Position numbers and translations under genes: made by a program
The notes under the pieces: generated by a model
What the model was told of the DNA's origin: nothing
The model's database searches: none
The model's input: the letters and a program-made list of their open reading frames with translations, nothing else
Source: UBA965 sp040396955
Lineage (GTDB): Bacteria; Chloroflexota; Chloroflexia; Chloroflexales; Roseiflexaceae
Direction: 5' to 3'
Length of the DNA: 64,000 bases
Assembly: GCA_040396955.1 (NCBI GenBank)
Contig: JBBAWX010000010.1
Location: forward strand, 56,865 to 120,864
Part shown: one piece after another, positions 17,596 through 24,845 of the stretch
Layout: each line of letters starts with the position of its first letter
How positions within the stretch are numbered: the stretch's first letter is position 1

Positions 17596-19506
17596 TTACT
17601 CCTCTGGAGTCCGTGGTTGGATGAGGGGCTGGCCGTCGTTGGGGTGATACCACGGATTCGCATAGCTGGCAGGGTGTTGATAGCGGGCATATTCGAGCCG
17701 TACCTCGACGCCGCTGCCCGCATCTAGTGTGAGCCCGTACCAGCGGTTGTCGATGTGCTGGGTTGCGATGAGATGCCCTGCGGGTGTGTAGAGGTGCGCC
17801 TGTACAAAGTGGTGCTCGCCGAATGTGCCAGCCTGGATGACGACATCACGGGGGGTGTGCAAATCGGTATTTACGAGGGTTAGTGTTACGCGCTGTGTGC
17901 TGATATGCGATACGAGCGCGGCCACTCCCTCGGGGAGCCCGGCGCGGCGGGTCTGACCGTCGTAGTAGCGCACCTGGCCGTATTGCATGCCACCATGCGA
18001 GATGTGCATGGGAGCACCGAGGGTGAGTTGGAGCAATCCTTCGACACACACCGGGGTCAGCTCTTGCCAGGCGTGAATGGGGTCTACCTGCATATTGATG
18101 TTGAGTCCACTGCCGTCGAGCCCGTTGATATCATCCCAGTTGACCGGATCTGCGATGGGCCGGTGCATTTTGCGCAGTTGTGATTGCACGAGTTCAAGAT
18201 TGGCTGCGAGCATGCGCTCCGGGTACTCCGGGTTGCGCCCGTGGATGTACTCAAACCACGGCAACGTGTTGTTGATGTAGTGTTTGCCGACACCCACCTG
18301 GATCTGGTTCCAGTCGTTGTCCCGCGGGATGCGCATGACGCGCTGGTAGTCTTCGTCGGCGAGTGAGGATAGCCAGAGGTAGATGGGATATTTGTGCAGG
18401 GGCAGGCGGTAATCGGTCCACCCGGCATCGAAATGGCGGAACGGCACATGCCAGCGGTCGTCGATGAATTTCCCGAGTGCCCAGTTGGCGTCGAGTTGTT
18501 GGCGTGCCAAGGTGAGCCAGCGCATATCGCCGGTCATCAGGAGCGCATTCATGCAGGCGTTGGTGATGGGCTCGATGATGGTCATAAAGCCGTGTGGCCA
18601 ACGCCATCCGTAGTAGCCACCCCACCATTTGCCGTCCAGATATTCACCGATGACATCCGAGAGCCCCACATTGTCGGGGGTAATGCCACCGTTGCGGGCC
18701 GTGCGCTCTTCCCAGGCGGATATGTACTCGAGGGCTCGCTCCTGCCACTGAGTGTCACCGTCGTACAAAAACGCATGCGTGATGATGGCGTTGGAATTCA
18801 GATTGAGTGGCACATCGCCACGGTTCATGCGTTGATTCATTTTGGTGATGACATCGGCATACACCACATCATCACTCCAGTGACACCGCAGGCTTGCAAA
18901 ATCGGTGTTGATGATATCTTCGAAGGGCGCCAGGTAGTGATCAAGCACGACCCGATGGGTTTGCCAGTCTTCGGCTGTGGCGGTATGCCGGGGCCCATGG
19001 CTACCGGTGAGCGGTGATCGCATCAGGCGGTGGTGTGGGTCGTAGTTGGGGGCAAGCGGGTCAAGCCCGGCATACATGCGGGCAAAGCGTTGCGCGCGTT
19101 GACGGTCCTTGCGGCTCGTCGGTTGCGCCATGCCCAAAAAGAACAAATACAAATACCCTTCGCCGTGGTGCATCCAATCGTAGTACTTGGCGAATTCGCG
19201 GTCAATTTGGCCGTATTCGGTCCATTGCCAGGTGATGCCATCCCAGATGCGGCGCGCATCGGCATAGAGATGATCGGCACCGCCGAGGACGTAGAGAAGC
19301 GCCAACTGCATGAAGCCCTCGTAGGGGTCGTCACTGCCATCCATGCCAGGCCAGCGGTCACGCCACTTGAGCGTGCCGTCAGCCTCGACATACCGCGCCA
19401 CAAAGGCATCGGCGGCGTGATTGAGCTGTGTGATGAGTTGGCGTTGGCGGATTGCCCAGGTGGGGGCCGGCATGGGTGTATGAATGCGGTTGGTAGGGTA
19501 GGTCAT
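17596..19506 (-). CDS. Large uncharacterised protein, possible (alpha/alpha) toroid carbohydrate enzyme
   Basis: 636 aa, no family recognised with certainty. The first 500 residues are rich in Trp, Tyr, His and Asp with repeating helical segments (DPYEGFMQLALLYVL, HHGEGYLYLFFLGMA, WKYPGR-like turns absent), as in six-hairpin glycosidases and polysaccharide lyases. The last 140 residues look like beta strands (RVTLTLVNTDLHTPRDVVI), as in a C-terminal beta domain. No signal peptide, so cytoplasmic. A TATACT at 19541-19546 could be its -10. First gene of an operon with the aldo/keto reductase; the sugar link is inference. Confidence 0.6.
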   Translation of the reverse strand: MTYPTNRIHTPMPAPTWAIRQRQLITQLNHAADAFVARYVEADGTLKWRDRWPGMDGSDDPYEGFMQLALLYVLGGADHLYADARRIWDGITWQWTEYGQIDREFAKYYDWMHHGEGYLYLFFLGMAQPTSRKDRQRAQRFARMYAGLDPLAPNYDPHHRLMRSPLTGSHGPRHTATAEDWQTHRVVLDHYLAPFEDIINTDFASLRCHWSDDVVYADVITKMNQRMNRGDVPLNLNSNAIITHAFLYDGDTQWQERALEYISAWEERTARNGGITPDNVGLSDVIGEYLDGKWWGGYYGWRWPHGFMTIIEPITNACMNALLMTGDMRWLTLARQQLDANWALGKFIDDRWHVPFRHFDAGWTDYRLPLHKYPIYLWLSSLADEDYQRVMRIPRDNDWNQIQVGVGKHYINNTLPWFEYIHGRNPEYPERMLAANLELVQSQLRKMHRPIADPVNWDDINGLDGSGLNINMQVDPIHAWQELTPVCVEGLLQLTLGAPMHISHGGMQYGQVRYYDGQTRRAGLPEGVAALVSHISTQRVTLTLVNTDLHTPRDVVIQAGTFGEHHFVQAHLYTPAGHLIATQHIDNRWYGLTLDAGSGVEVRLEYARYQHPASYANPWYHPNDGQPLIQPRTPEE

Positions 19507-19554
19507 CGGTGACTCACTTCGTTGTGTGTGCTTGATACGCAGTATACCCGAAGG

Positions 19555-20205
19555 TCAGTGTTGCCAAATACAGGGCAGACGGATCCACTCTTGGCTTTCG
19601 GGGGGCTGATCTGCCCAGAGATCAAAATGCTCGTGCATGAGCTCCTGCCAGTTGTTGGGGGTCAATTTGGTGCGCAACGAGCCCCGAGGCGCTGGGGTGT
19701 CGCGGGTGGCTGGCCACTCTTGATAGGAAAAAATCGTATGCTCGTGGGCGCCGATGATGTAGTACTTGTTGAATCCTTGGGGTTGCTCTTCTTGGCGCAA
19801 ATAGTGATAGTAGACATAACTACAATATTTGTCGGGTTGTAAGCGTGCCAATGATCCGACGCGTTTGGTCGGCTGGTAATCTGGCTGGCGCCATGGGGTA
19901 TCTGTGCTTGGTGCTCCATCGTGATAAATATCGGGGAGCGCCATCGTACAGCGGACGCCGTTGGCAGTTGGGATGTGTTGGAGCAGGTCACCCATGATCG
20001 GGCGCCACACCTGTTCCATGTCAACCGAGCGGTCGCTTTCGCAGTAGCCGTAGATGCTCTGCTGATGTTGAAAGATGGCTCCCGTCAAGATGCCATGTGT
20101 CGTGGTGAGTTCGCGGATAATCGTTTGTCGGACGGCGAGTTGATGAGCCACGAGCGGAGCTGCTTCGGGATTGAGAAAGCTGACCCAGAGATGACGCTGA
20201 AGCAT
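19555..20205 (-). CDS. Hypothetical protein, possibly ferredoxin-fold dimer
   Basis: 216 aa, not recognised. Opens MLQRHLWVSFLNPEAAPLV and alternates hydrophobic and polar residues in a way that could be two ferredoxin-like (dimeric alpha/beta barrel) units, as in mutarotase or stress-response folds; this is weak inference. Aromatic-rich C-terminus. GGGAGG lies 9 bases before the ATG, and a perfect 13-bp hairpin sits 7 bases before that site. Between pyrC and the carbohydrate operon, on the same strand as both. Confidence 0.6.
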   Translation of the reverse strand: MLQRHLWVSFLNPEAAPLVAHQLAVRQTIIRELTTTHGILTGAIFQHQQSIYGYCESDRSVDMEQVWRPIMGDLLQHIPTANGVRCTMALPDIYHDGAPSTDTPWRQPDYQPTKRVGSLARLQPDKYCSYVYYHYLRQEEQPQGFNKYYIIGAHEHTIFSYQEWPATRDTPAPRGSLRTKLTPNNWQELMHEHFDLWADQPPESQEWIRLPCIWQH

Positions 20206-20226
20206 GAAAACATCCCTCCCATGTGC

Positions 20227-20255
20227 ACGTGCCGAGCGATTGTCGCTCGGCACGT
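20227..20255 (-). terminator. Perfect 13-bp hairpin after pyrC
   Basis: Arms ACGTGCCGAGCGA (20227-20239) and TCGCTCGGCACGT (20243-20255) with a 3-base loop, directly after the pyrC stop. There is no U-run on the minus strand, so it may be an incomplete terminator, an mRNA end-stabilising stem, or a control element for the gene at 19555-20205. Confidence 0.55.
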
Positions 20256-20267
20256 GGTTGTGTTGGA

Positions 20268-21632
20268 TTAATCTTGGTGGGTAATGTGGCCCTTGTAGAT
20301 GGTTGTTACCGCCTTGCCACGCATCTGCTGGCCGAGGAGCGGGGTGTTTTTGCCCTTTGATACGAGGGTGGTGGCGTCAACGGTCCAGACGAGCTGTGGG
20401 TCGATGACCGTGACGTCGGCTCGGGCACCTACGCGCAGGGCCGTGCTTTTGCGCCCGAGGAATGCGGCCGGGGCATCGGTCATCCGTACGATGAGGTCGA
20501 TGAGCGAGATATGCCCTTGGTTGACCAGCATGAGCATGCTCGCCAACGCGGTTTCGATGCCGGTAATTCCGGCCATGGCGAGGCGGTATTCGACCTCTTT
20601 GTCGACGCGGCTATGTGGGGCATGGTCGGTGGCCACAAAATCGAGGGTACCATCGATTAAGCCGGCGAGCACGGCTTCGGCATCGGCTTCGCTCCGCAAC
20701 GGCGGGCTGACGCGGGTGCTGGTGTCGTAGGGAGGTCGGAGCGTGGGGTTGAGGCTCATGCCGGGCACATTGCTGGTATTGGCGGCTTCGTCGAGCCAGC
20801 CCAGCACCCAACGGTCGTTGAGCACCATGTGGTGGGGGCTGGCCTCACCACTCACGTTGACCCCACGTTCTTTGGCGGCCCGAATAAGGGCAACTCCGCC
20901 TGCCGTGCTGACATGGCAGACGTGCAGGCGACTGCCGGTGAGTTCGGCGAGGGCGATGTCGCGGGCAATGCCGACTTCTTCGGCGGCACTCGGGTAGCCG
21001 GGGAGCCCGAGGCGATTACTGACGGCGCCCTCGTGCATGCCCCAGCCCTTGCTGAGTGTGAGGTCTTCGCAGTGCCCGAAGTAGGGGACGCCGATCATTT
21101 TGACGTATTCGAAGACGTTGCGCATCACGGCTGGGTCGCTGACCGGAGTGCCGTCATCGCTGAATCCAATGGCGCCGGCTGCCACGAGTTCACGCATCGG
21201 GCTGAGCTCTTTGCCAGCACGGCCCACGGTGGCCGCCGCAATCGGCAACACTTCGGCGCAGTTGGCGGCGTGGGCAGCGCGGGCAATCAGCTCAATGGTG
21301 GCCACACTGTCGATGGCTGGGCGGGTGTTGGGCATGCAGGCCACCACCGTGAAGCCACCGGCGGCGGCAGCTCGTGTGCCACTCGCAATGGTCTCTTTGT
21401 GTTCTTCCCCTGGCTCACGGAGATGGACATGCAAGTCGATGAGCCCCGGGGTGATTAGTTTGCCCTGTGCATCGATGCTGTGGGTGCCCGGAGCGGTACG
21501 AATGCTGGCATCTTCGGGCAGAATCCCGTCGAAGCGCGCCTGGACGATTCCGTCGTCGATGACGATGCTACCTAGGCTGGCCTGGCGGGTATCGGGATCG
21601 ATGATGGTTCCGTTGTGAATAACGATTGGCAT
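20268..21632 (-). CDS. pyrC: Dihydroorotase
   Basis: Closes carbamoyl-aspartate to dihydroorotate, step three of UMP synthesis. 454 aa, type I multifunctional-like. Zinc motif DLHVHLREPG at 66-75 with His68 and His70, plus CMPNTRP, GHCED, HVSTA and ATDHAPH. The start at 21632 has AGG 7 bases upstream; a further in-frame Met at 21662 adds a non-conserved leader. Last gene of pyrR-pyrB-pyrC, 59 bases behind pyrB. Confidence 0.96.
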   Translation of the reverse strand: MPIVIHNGTIIDPDTRQASLGSIVIDDGIVQARFDGILPEDASIRTAPGTHSIDAQGKLITPGLIDLHVHLREPGEEHKETIASGTRAAAAGGFTVVACMPNTRPAIDSVATIELIARAAHAANCAEVLPIAAATVGRAGKELSPMRELVAAGAIGFSDDGTPVSDPAVMRNVFEYVKMIGVPYFGHCEDLTLSKGWGMHEGAVSNRLGLPGYPSAAEEVGIARDIALAELTGSRLHVCHVSTAGGVALIRAAKERGVNVSGEASPHHMVLNDRWVLGWLDEAANTSNVPGMSLNPTLRPPYDTSTRVSPPLRSEADAEAVLAGLIDGTLDFVATDHAPHSRVDKEVEYRLAMAGITGIETALASMLMLVNQGHISLIDLIVRMTDAPAAFLGRKSTALRVGARADVTVIDPQLVWTVDATTLVSKGKNTPLLGQQMRGKAVTTIYKGHITHQD

Positions 21633-21691
21633 GCGATGACCTGCTTTCTCGAATGTGTGCATATGATACGAGCGGATGAAGGCGCTGTTGC

Positions 21692-22357
21692 TTATGTGGT
21701 GGTTGGTTCACCAGACAATTGATAGAGGAGTGCCATGCGTACGGCGACACCGTTGGTGACCTGCTGTTCGATGACAGATCGGGGAGAATCAGCTGCTTCG
21801 GGCATGATTTCGACGCCTTCGTTCATCGGCCCTGGATGCATGACGATGGCATGNNNNNNNNNNNNNNNNNNNNNNNNNNNNNNNNNNNNNNNNNNNNNNN
21901 NNNNNNNNNNNNNNNNNNNNNNNNNNNNNNNNNNNNNNNNNNNNNNNNNNNNNTGGGCGGCCAAGTAGGGGGCGCCTGACTCGCCGTGCCTGATGACAAT
22001 GATGTCGGCACCAAGCGCTTGAATGGTGCGAATGGTGTCAATCAGGGATTCGCCCTTTTCGACGCTCGAGCCCTTGGCGGTCATGCTCATGGTCGACGCC
22101 GAAAGGGTCCGGGCGGCCAGCTCAAACGACATCCGTGTGCGTGTGCTTTCTTCATAAAAGACATTGACCACGGTGCGTCCGCGCAAGATGGGTACTTGTG
22201 GCACCGAGCGCCCGAGGATTTCTTTCATGCTGACTGCGGAGTCAAGCACATCGAGAATCTCTTGCTCGCTAAAATCATCGAGGTCGAGCACATGGCGGCG
22301 GTTGCGCGTGGTAGTTGGTCGCCACGGCACAAAGGGCGAAACGGCTGGGAGTGTCAT
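21692..22357 (-). CDS. pyrB: Aspartate carbamoyltransferase, interrupted by assembly gap
   Basis: Condenses carbamoyl phosphate and aspartate. The N-terminal part (about 134 residues) has the carbamoyl phosphate site ESTRTRMSFE and HGESGAPY-like blocks; after the gap the C-terminal 53 residues carry HPGPMNEGVEI and end QLSGEPTTT. Relative to the usual 300-310 residues, plus about 20 extra at this N-terminus, roughly 130 codons are missing, so the true gap is about 400 bases rather than 100. The frame across the N-run matches only by chance. The ATG overlaps the pyrR stop (ATGA). Confidence 0.95.
   Translation of the reverse strand: MTLPAVSPFVPWRPTTTRNRRHVLDLDDFSEQEILDVLDSAVSMKEILGRSVPQVPILRGRTVVNVFYEESTRTRMSFELAARTLSASTMSMTAKGSSVEKGESLIDTIRTIQALGADIIVIRHGESGAPYLAAXXXXXXXXXXXXXXXXXXXXXXXXXXXXXXXXXXHAIVMHPGPMNEGVEIMPEAADSPRSVIEQQVTNGVAVRMALLYQLSGEPTTT
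21854..21953. other. Assembly gap of 100 N inside pyrB
   Basis: Placeholder gap. The protein length argues that about 400 bases are really missing. Confidence 0.95.
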
Positions 22358-22896
22358 GCATCACCTCGCACAATCATGACGGCATCATCACCGCCATCAA
22401 CTTCGTTCAAGCGGACCGCGACATCTTCGCTGGCGGCGGTTGGGACGTTCTTGCCGACAAAATCGGCGCGAATGGGTAACTCACGGTGCCCTCGGTCGAC
22501 GAGCACTGCCAACTGAATGCGCTGTGGGCGCCCCAAATCGGTCAAGGCGTCGAGTGCTGCGCGAATGGTACGCCCCGTGAAGAGCACATCGTCGACGAGG
22601 ACGACCGTTTTCCCTGTGATATCGACCGGGATGCTGGTGTGTTGGATTTTGCTGGCAGGCCCACGGAGCTCGAGATCGTCACGGTACAACGTGATGTCGA
22701 GGGCACCTATGGGCAATTCACTGCCTTCGATTTGTTTGACTGCCGCAGCGATACGTTTGGCGAGGGGGATGCCACGCCGATAGATGCCGACGAGTACCAC
22801 GTCGTGCACTCCGTTGTTGCGTTCACCGATTTCGTGCCCAATGCGCGCAATGGCACGACGTACCTCATCGGATGTGAGGATCTGGCGTTCGTTCAT
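22354..22896 (-). CDS. pyrR: PyrR, pyrimidine operon RNA-binding attenuator / uracil phosphoribosyltransferase
   Basis: 180 aa. PRPP motif VVLVDDVLFTGRT and conserved blocks VGIYRRGIPLAKRI and VDRGHRELPIRADFVGKN. PyrR senses UMP and binds a hairpin in pyr leader RNA; some members also make UMP from uracil. GGAGGAG lies 3 bases before the ATG at 22896; an in-frame Met at 22926 lies inside the leader terminator and is rejected. The start overlaps the stop of a leader ORF and the stop overlaps pyrB. Confidence 0.96.
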   Translation of the reverse strand: MNERQILTSDEVRRAIARIGHEIGERNNGVHDVVLVGIYRRGIPLAKRIAAAVKQIEGSELPIGALDITLYRDDLELRGPASKIQHTSIPVDITGKTVVLVDDVLFTGRTIRAALDALTDLGRPQRIQLAVLVDRGHRELPIRADFVGKNVPTAASEDVAVRLNEVDGGDDAVMIVRGDA

Positions 22897-22994
22897 GAGC
22901 TCCTCCACGCATAAAAAAAGCGCCACAGCCCGTGTGGGCGTGTGCGCAAAACGGCATACGAGCCGGTACAGATTGAAAACAGGCGCTGGTGCAT
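22893..22994 (-). CDS. Leader ORF of the pyr operon (33 codons)
   Basis: Reads MHQRLFSIC... to ...RFFYAWRSS. It has its own Shine-Dalgarno AAAGGA (23002-23007) 7 bases before the ATG. That site forms the 3' side of the PyrR binding hairpin. The ORF covers the whole intrinsic terminator, and its TGA overlaps the pyrR ATG. The sequence is not similar to a known protein; the role is most likely in cis. Translation would open the terminator and couple ribosomes to pyrR; this mechanism is inference from the layout. Confidence 0.65.
   Translation of the reverse strand: MHQRLFSICTGSYAVLRTRPHGLWRFFYAWRSS
22913..22947 (-). terminator. Intrinsic terminator in the pyr leader
   Basis: A GC-rich hairpin (arms 22920-22931 and 22936-22947, about 11 pairs with two single-base bulges, loop GTGT) is followed on the minus strand by seven T (22913-22919). 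It stands about 25 bases before pyrR and inside the leader ORF: a textbook attenuator terminator. Confidence 0.85.
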
Positions 22995-23002
22995 GTGTTC
23001 GT

Positions 23003-23033
23003 CCTTTGCAATCTCACAGGATTGCTTTAAAGG
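23003..23033 (-). promoter_or_regulatory. PyrR binding hairpin
   Basis: The transcript reads GCAAUCCUGUGAGAUUGC. The part AAUCCUGUGAGAUU matches the published PyrR loop consensus ARUCCNGNGAGGYU at all but one position. Upper stem GCAAU/AUUGC, a three-A bulge on the 5' side, lower stem CCUUU/AAAGG, as in known PyrR targets. The AAAGG arm is the Shine-Dalgarno of the leader ORF. It starts only a few bases after the predicted transcription start. Confidence 0.88.
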
Positions 23034-23042
23034 TCCTCATAT

Positions 23043-23071
23043 ATGGTACTCGCTGACGTGGGGGTTGTCAA
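23043..23071 (-). promoter_or_regulatory. pyr operon promoter
   Basis: TTGACA (23066-23071) and TACCAT (23043-23048) with a 17-base spacer on the minus strand. It predicts a start near 23036, just before the PyrR hairpin. Confidence 0.65.
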
Positions 23072-23113
23072 CATCCACCCACGTCAATTGGCCACGCTAT
23101 ACCGATGGATGGG

Positions 23114-23440
23114 CTACTTTTGCTGATTGATACGCTCGATTTCGGCGTCGACGTCGGCTTCGCTAATCTCGCGCTTTGGCATGGGACCGTAGGCTTCGCG
23201 CCATTGAAAGTAGGCGCCGAGCCCCATGCCCAAGATGGGCCACATGGGCCAAAAGTAACCACCCGGCGAACTAAACAGCCAGATGACAATCAGGAATACG
23301 GATACCCCGCCCCACACACCAAGAAACTTCTGGAACTCCTGTTGCTTCTTGAGCCGCTTGCGAATTTGGTCGCGGTAATCATCGGTGGTATCCGCAGTGT
23401 GTATGGTATCTTTGCTATCTGTGGTGGGAAGTTGTGTCAT
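23114..23440 (-). CDS. 2TM-domain small membrane protein
   Basis: 108 aa. Charged N-terminus with DDYRDQIRKRLKKQQEFQKFLGVW, then two membrane helices (about 41-58 and 62-80) separated by a short SSPGGYFWPMWP turn: the arrangement of the 2TM domain family. Charged C-terminus. AAAGGA lies 9 bases before the ATG. Function unknown; the family is often fused to histidine kinases or stands alone, as here. Confidence 0.75.
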   Translation of the reverse strand: MTQLPTTDSKDTIHTADTTDDYRDQIRKRLKKQQEFQKFLGVWGGVSVFLIVIWLFSSPGGYFWPMWPILGMGLGAYFQWREAYGPMPKREISEADVDAEIERINQQK

Positions 23441-23537
23441 TGCTGAGTATCCTTTCGTGTCACATATACCACCATCATACCACCCTTGTCTCTCCCACGC
23501 CCCAATTTTCCATTCTTAATTCCTCACTCCCCACTCC

Positions 23538-23592
23538 CAAATTCTCACTTCCCCACAGTATGGTACAATCGGGCGGTATCTTGAAATGCATG
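23538..23592 (+). repeat. First copy of identical 55-mer flanking gap
   Basis: Identical base for base to 23693-23747 and ends exactly at the first N. It is best explained as unmerged contig overlap, not a biological duplication. Confidence 0.9.
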
Positions 23593-23692
23593 NNNNNNNN
23601 NNNNNNNNNNNNNNNNNNNNNNNNNNNNNNNNNNNNNNNNNNNNNNNNNNNNNNNNNNNNNNNNNNNNNNNNNNNNNNNNNNNNNNNNNNNN
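23593..23692. other. Assembly gap of 100 N, probably spurious
   Basis: Both neighbouring contigs end in the same 55 bases, so the true distance is probably negative and the gap does not exist in the genome. Confidence 0.9.
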
Positions 23693-23747
23693 CAAATTCT
23701 CACTTCCCCACAGTATGGTACAATCGGGCGGTATCTTGAAATGCATG
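23693..23747 (+). repeat. Second copy of identical 55-mer flanking gap
   Basis: Begins at the first base after the N-run and matches 23538-23592 exactly. Contains TATGGTACAAT, a possible extended -10 for mdh. Confidence 0.9.
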
Positions 23748-23765
23748 CAAGAGGAGATTGCAGAC

Positions 23766-24707
23766 ATGCGCCCAAAAATCACCATCATTGGTGCTGGCTT
23801 TGTAGGCTCAACATCGGCTCATTGGATTGCCAGCAAAGAGCTTGGGGACGTGGTGCTTCTTGACATCGTCGAGGGTGTGCCTCAAGGGAAGGGGCTTGAC
23901 CTCGCTGAAGCAGCCCCCATCGAAGGGTTCGACCTCAAAATCATCGGCTCCAACGATTATGCGGACACCGCCAACTCCGACGTCATCGTCGTCACGTCGG
24001 GTGCTCCGCGCAAACCGGGCATGACCCGGGAAGACCTGATTAAAATCAACGCCAGAATCACACGTGACTGTATCAGCAAGGCAGCTCCACTTTCGCCGAA
24101 TGCAGTCATCATCATGGTCAACAATCCACTTGACACCATGGTGTACCTGGCCCGTCAGGTGAGCGGTTTCCCCAAAGAACGTGTCATCGGGCAAGCCGGT
24201 GTGCTGGATGCGGCCCGCTATCGCACATTTATCGCCATGGAGACGGGGGTGTCGGTCGAAGACATTCAGGCCATGTTGATGGGTGGTCATGGCGATGAAA
24301 TGGTGCCGTTGCCCCGCTTTACCACCATTGGCGGTATCCCCGTGACTGAATTTGTGGGGGCGGATCGCCTCGAGCAAATCGTTGAGCGAGCTCGCAAGGG
24401 TGGCGGTGAAATCGTGAATTTGTTGAAAACAGGCAGTGCCTACTACGCACCAGCCGCCGCTACCGTGCAGATGGTCGAAGCGGTGGTGCGCGACAAAAAC
24501 CGTGTGTTGCCGGCAGCGTGTTACCTTGAGGGCGAGTATGGTCTCAACGACATCTACTTCGGAGTGCCGTGTGTGCTTGGTGCTGGTGGTGTCAAAAAAA
24601 TCATCGAGTTGCCACTCAATGACGCTGAAAAAGCTCTCGTCAAGGCAAGCTCAGACGCCGTGGCGAGCTCGATTGTCGCCCTAAAGTCCATGGATTTGGA
24701 CGCGTAA
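23766..24707 (+). CDS. mdh: Malate dehydrogenase (LDH-like type)
   Basis: Interconverts malate and oxaloacetate with NAD in the TCA cycle. 313 aa. Rossmann motif GAGFVG at 9-14, VNNPLDTM, and catalytic His in MGGHGDEMVPL. The MGGHGDxMVP form is that of the LDH-like tetrameric MDH of Chloroflexus and Bacillus. Start at 23766 with AGAGGAG 9 bases upstream; an ATG at 23745 would place that site inside the gene. A perfect hairpin follows the stop. Confidence 0.96.
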   Translation: MRPKITIIGAGFVGSTSAHWIASKELGDVVLLDIVEGVPQGKGLDLAEAAPIEGFDLKIIGSNDYADTANSDVIVVTSGAPRKPGMTREDLIKINARITRDCISKAAPLSPNAVIIMVNNPLDTMVYLARQVSGFPKERVIGQAGVLDAARYRTFIAMETGVSVEDIQAMLMGGHGDEMVPLPRFTTIGGIPVTEFVGADRLEQIVERARKGGGEIVNLLKTGSAYYAPAAATVQMVEAVVRDKNRVLPAACYLEGEYGLNDIYFGVPCVLGAGGVKKIIELPLNDAEKALVKASSDAVASSIVALKSMDLDA

Positions 24708-24732
24708 TCGTACGGTCATGGCTCATTCTTCC

Positions 24733-24766
24733 GCACCACCAGCAAGCGAGAGCTTGCTGGTGGTGC
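24733..24766 (+). terminator. mdh terminator
   Basis: Perfect 15-bp arms GCACCACCAGCAAGC / GCTTGCTGGTGGTGC with a 4-base loop, 25 bases after the mdh stop, followed by a T/G-rich tract ending in TTTT. Confidence 0.8.
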
Positions 24767-24845
24767 GTTGTGTGGTGGTGTTTTCACGTACAATCAAGAT
24801 GCATGCGTTATCATCTCTCAAACAATTCACCATAAGGAGGCCTCC

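Larger units (their letters stand above)
23441..23765. other. Intergenic region with assembly gap and mdh leader
   Basis: 325 bases, of which 100 are N. It contains a pyrimidine-rich stretch of short CTC/CCC repeats (about 23476-23556), two copies of a 55-mer around the gap, and a TACAAT in each copy that could be the mdh -10 (second copy 23719-23724). No gene is present. Confidence 0.8.

Noticed and set aside
23538..23747. Duplicated mdh promoter
   Set aside because: The copies abut the N-run exactly and are identical over 55 bases, which fits contig overlap.
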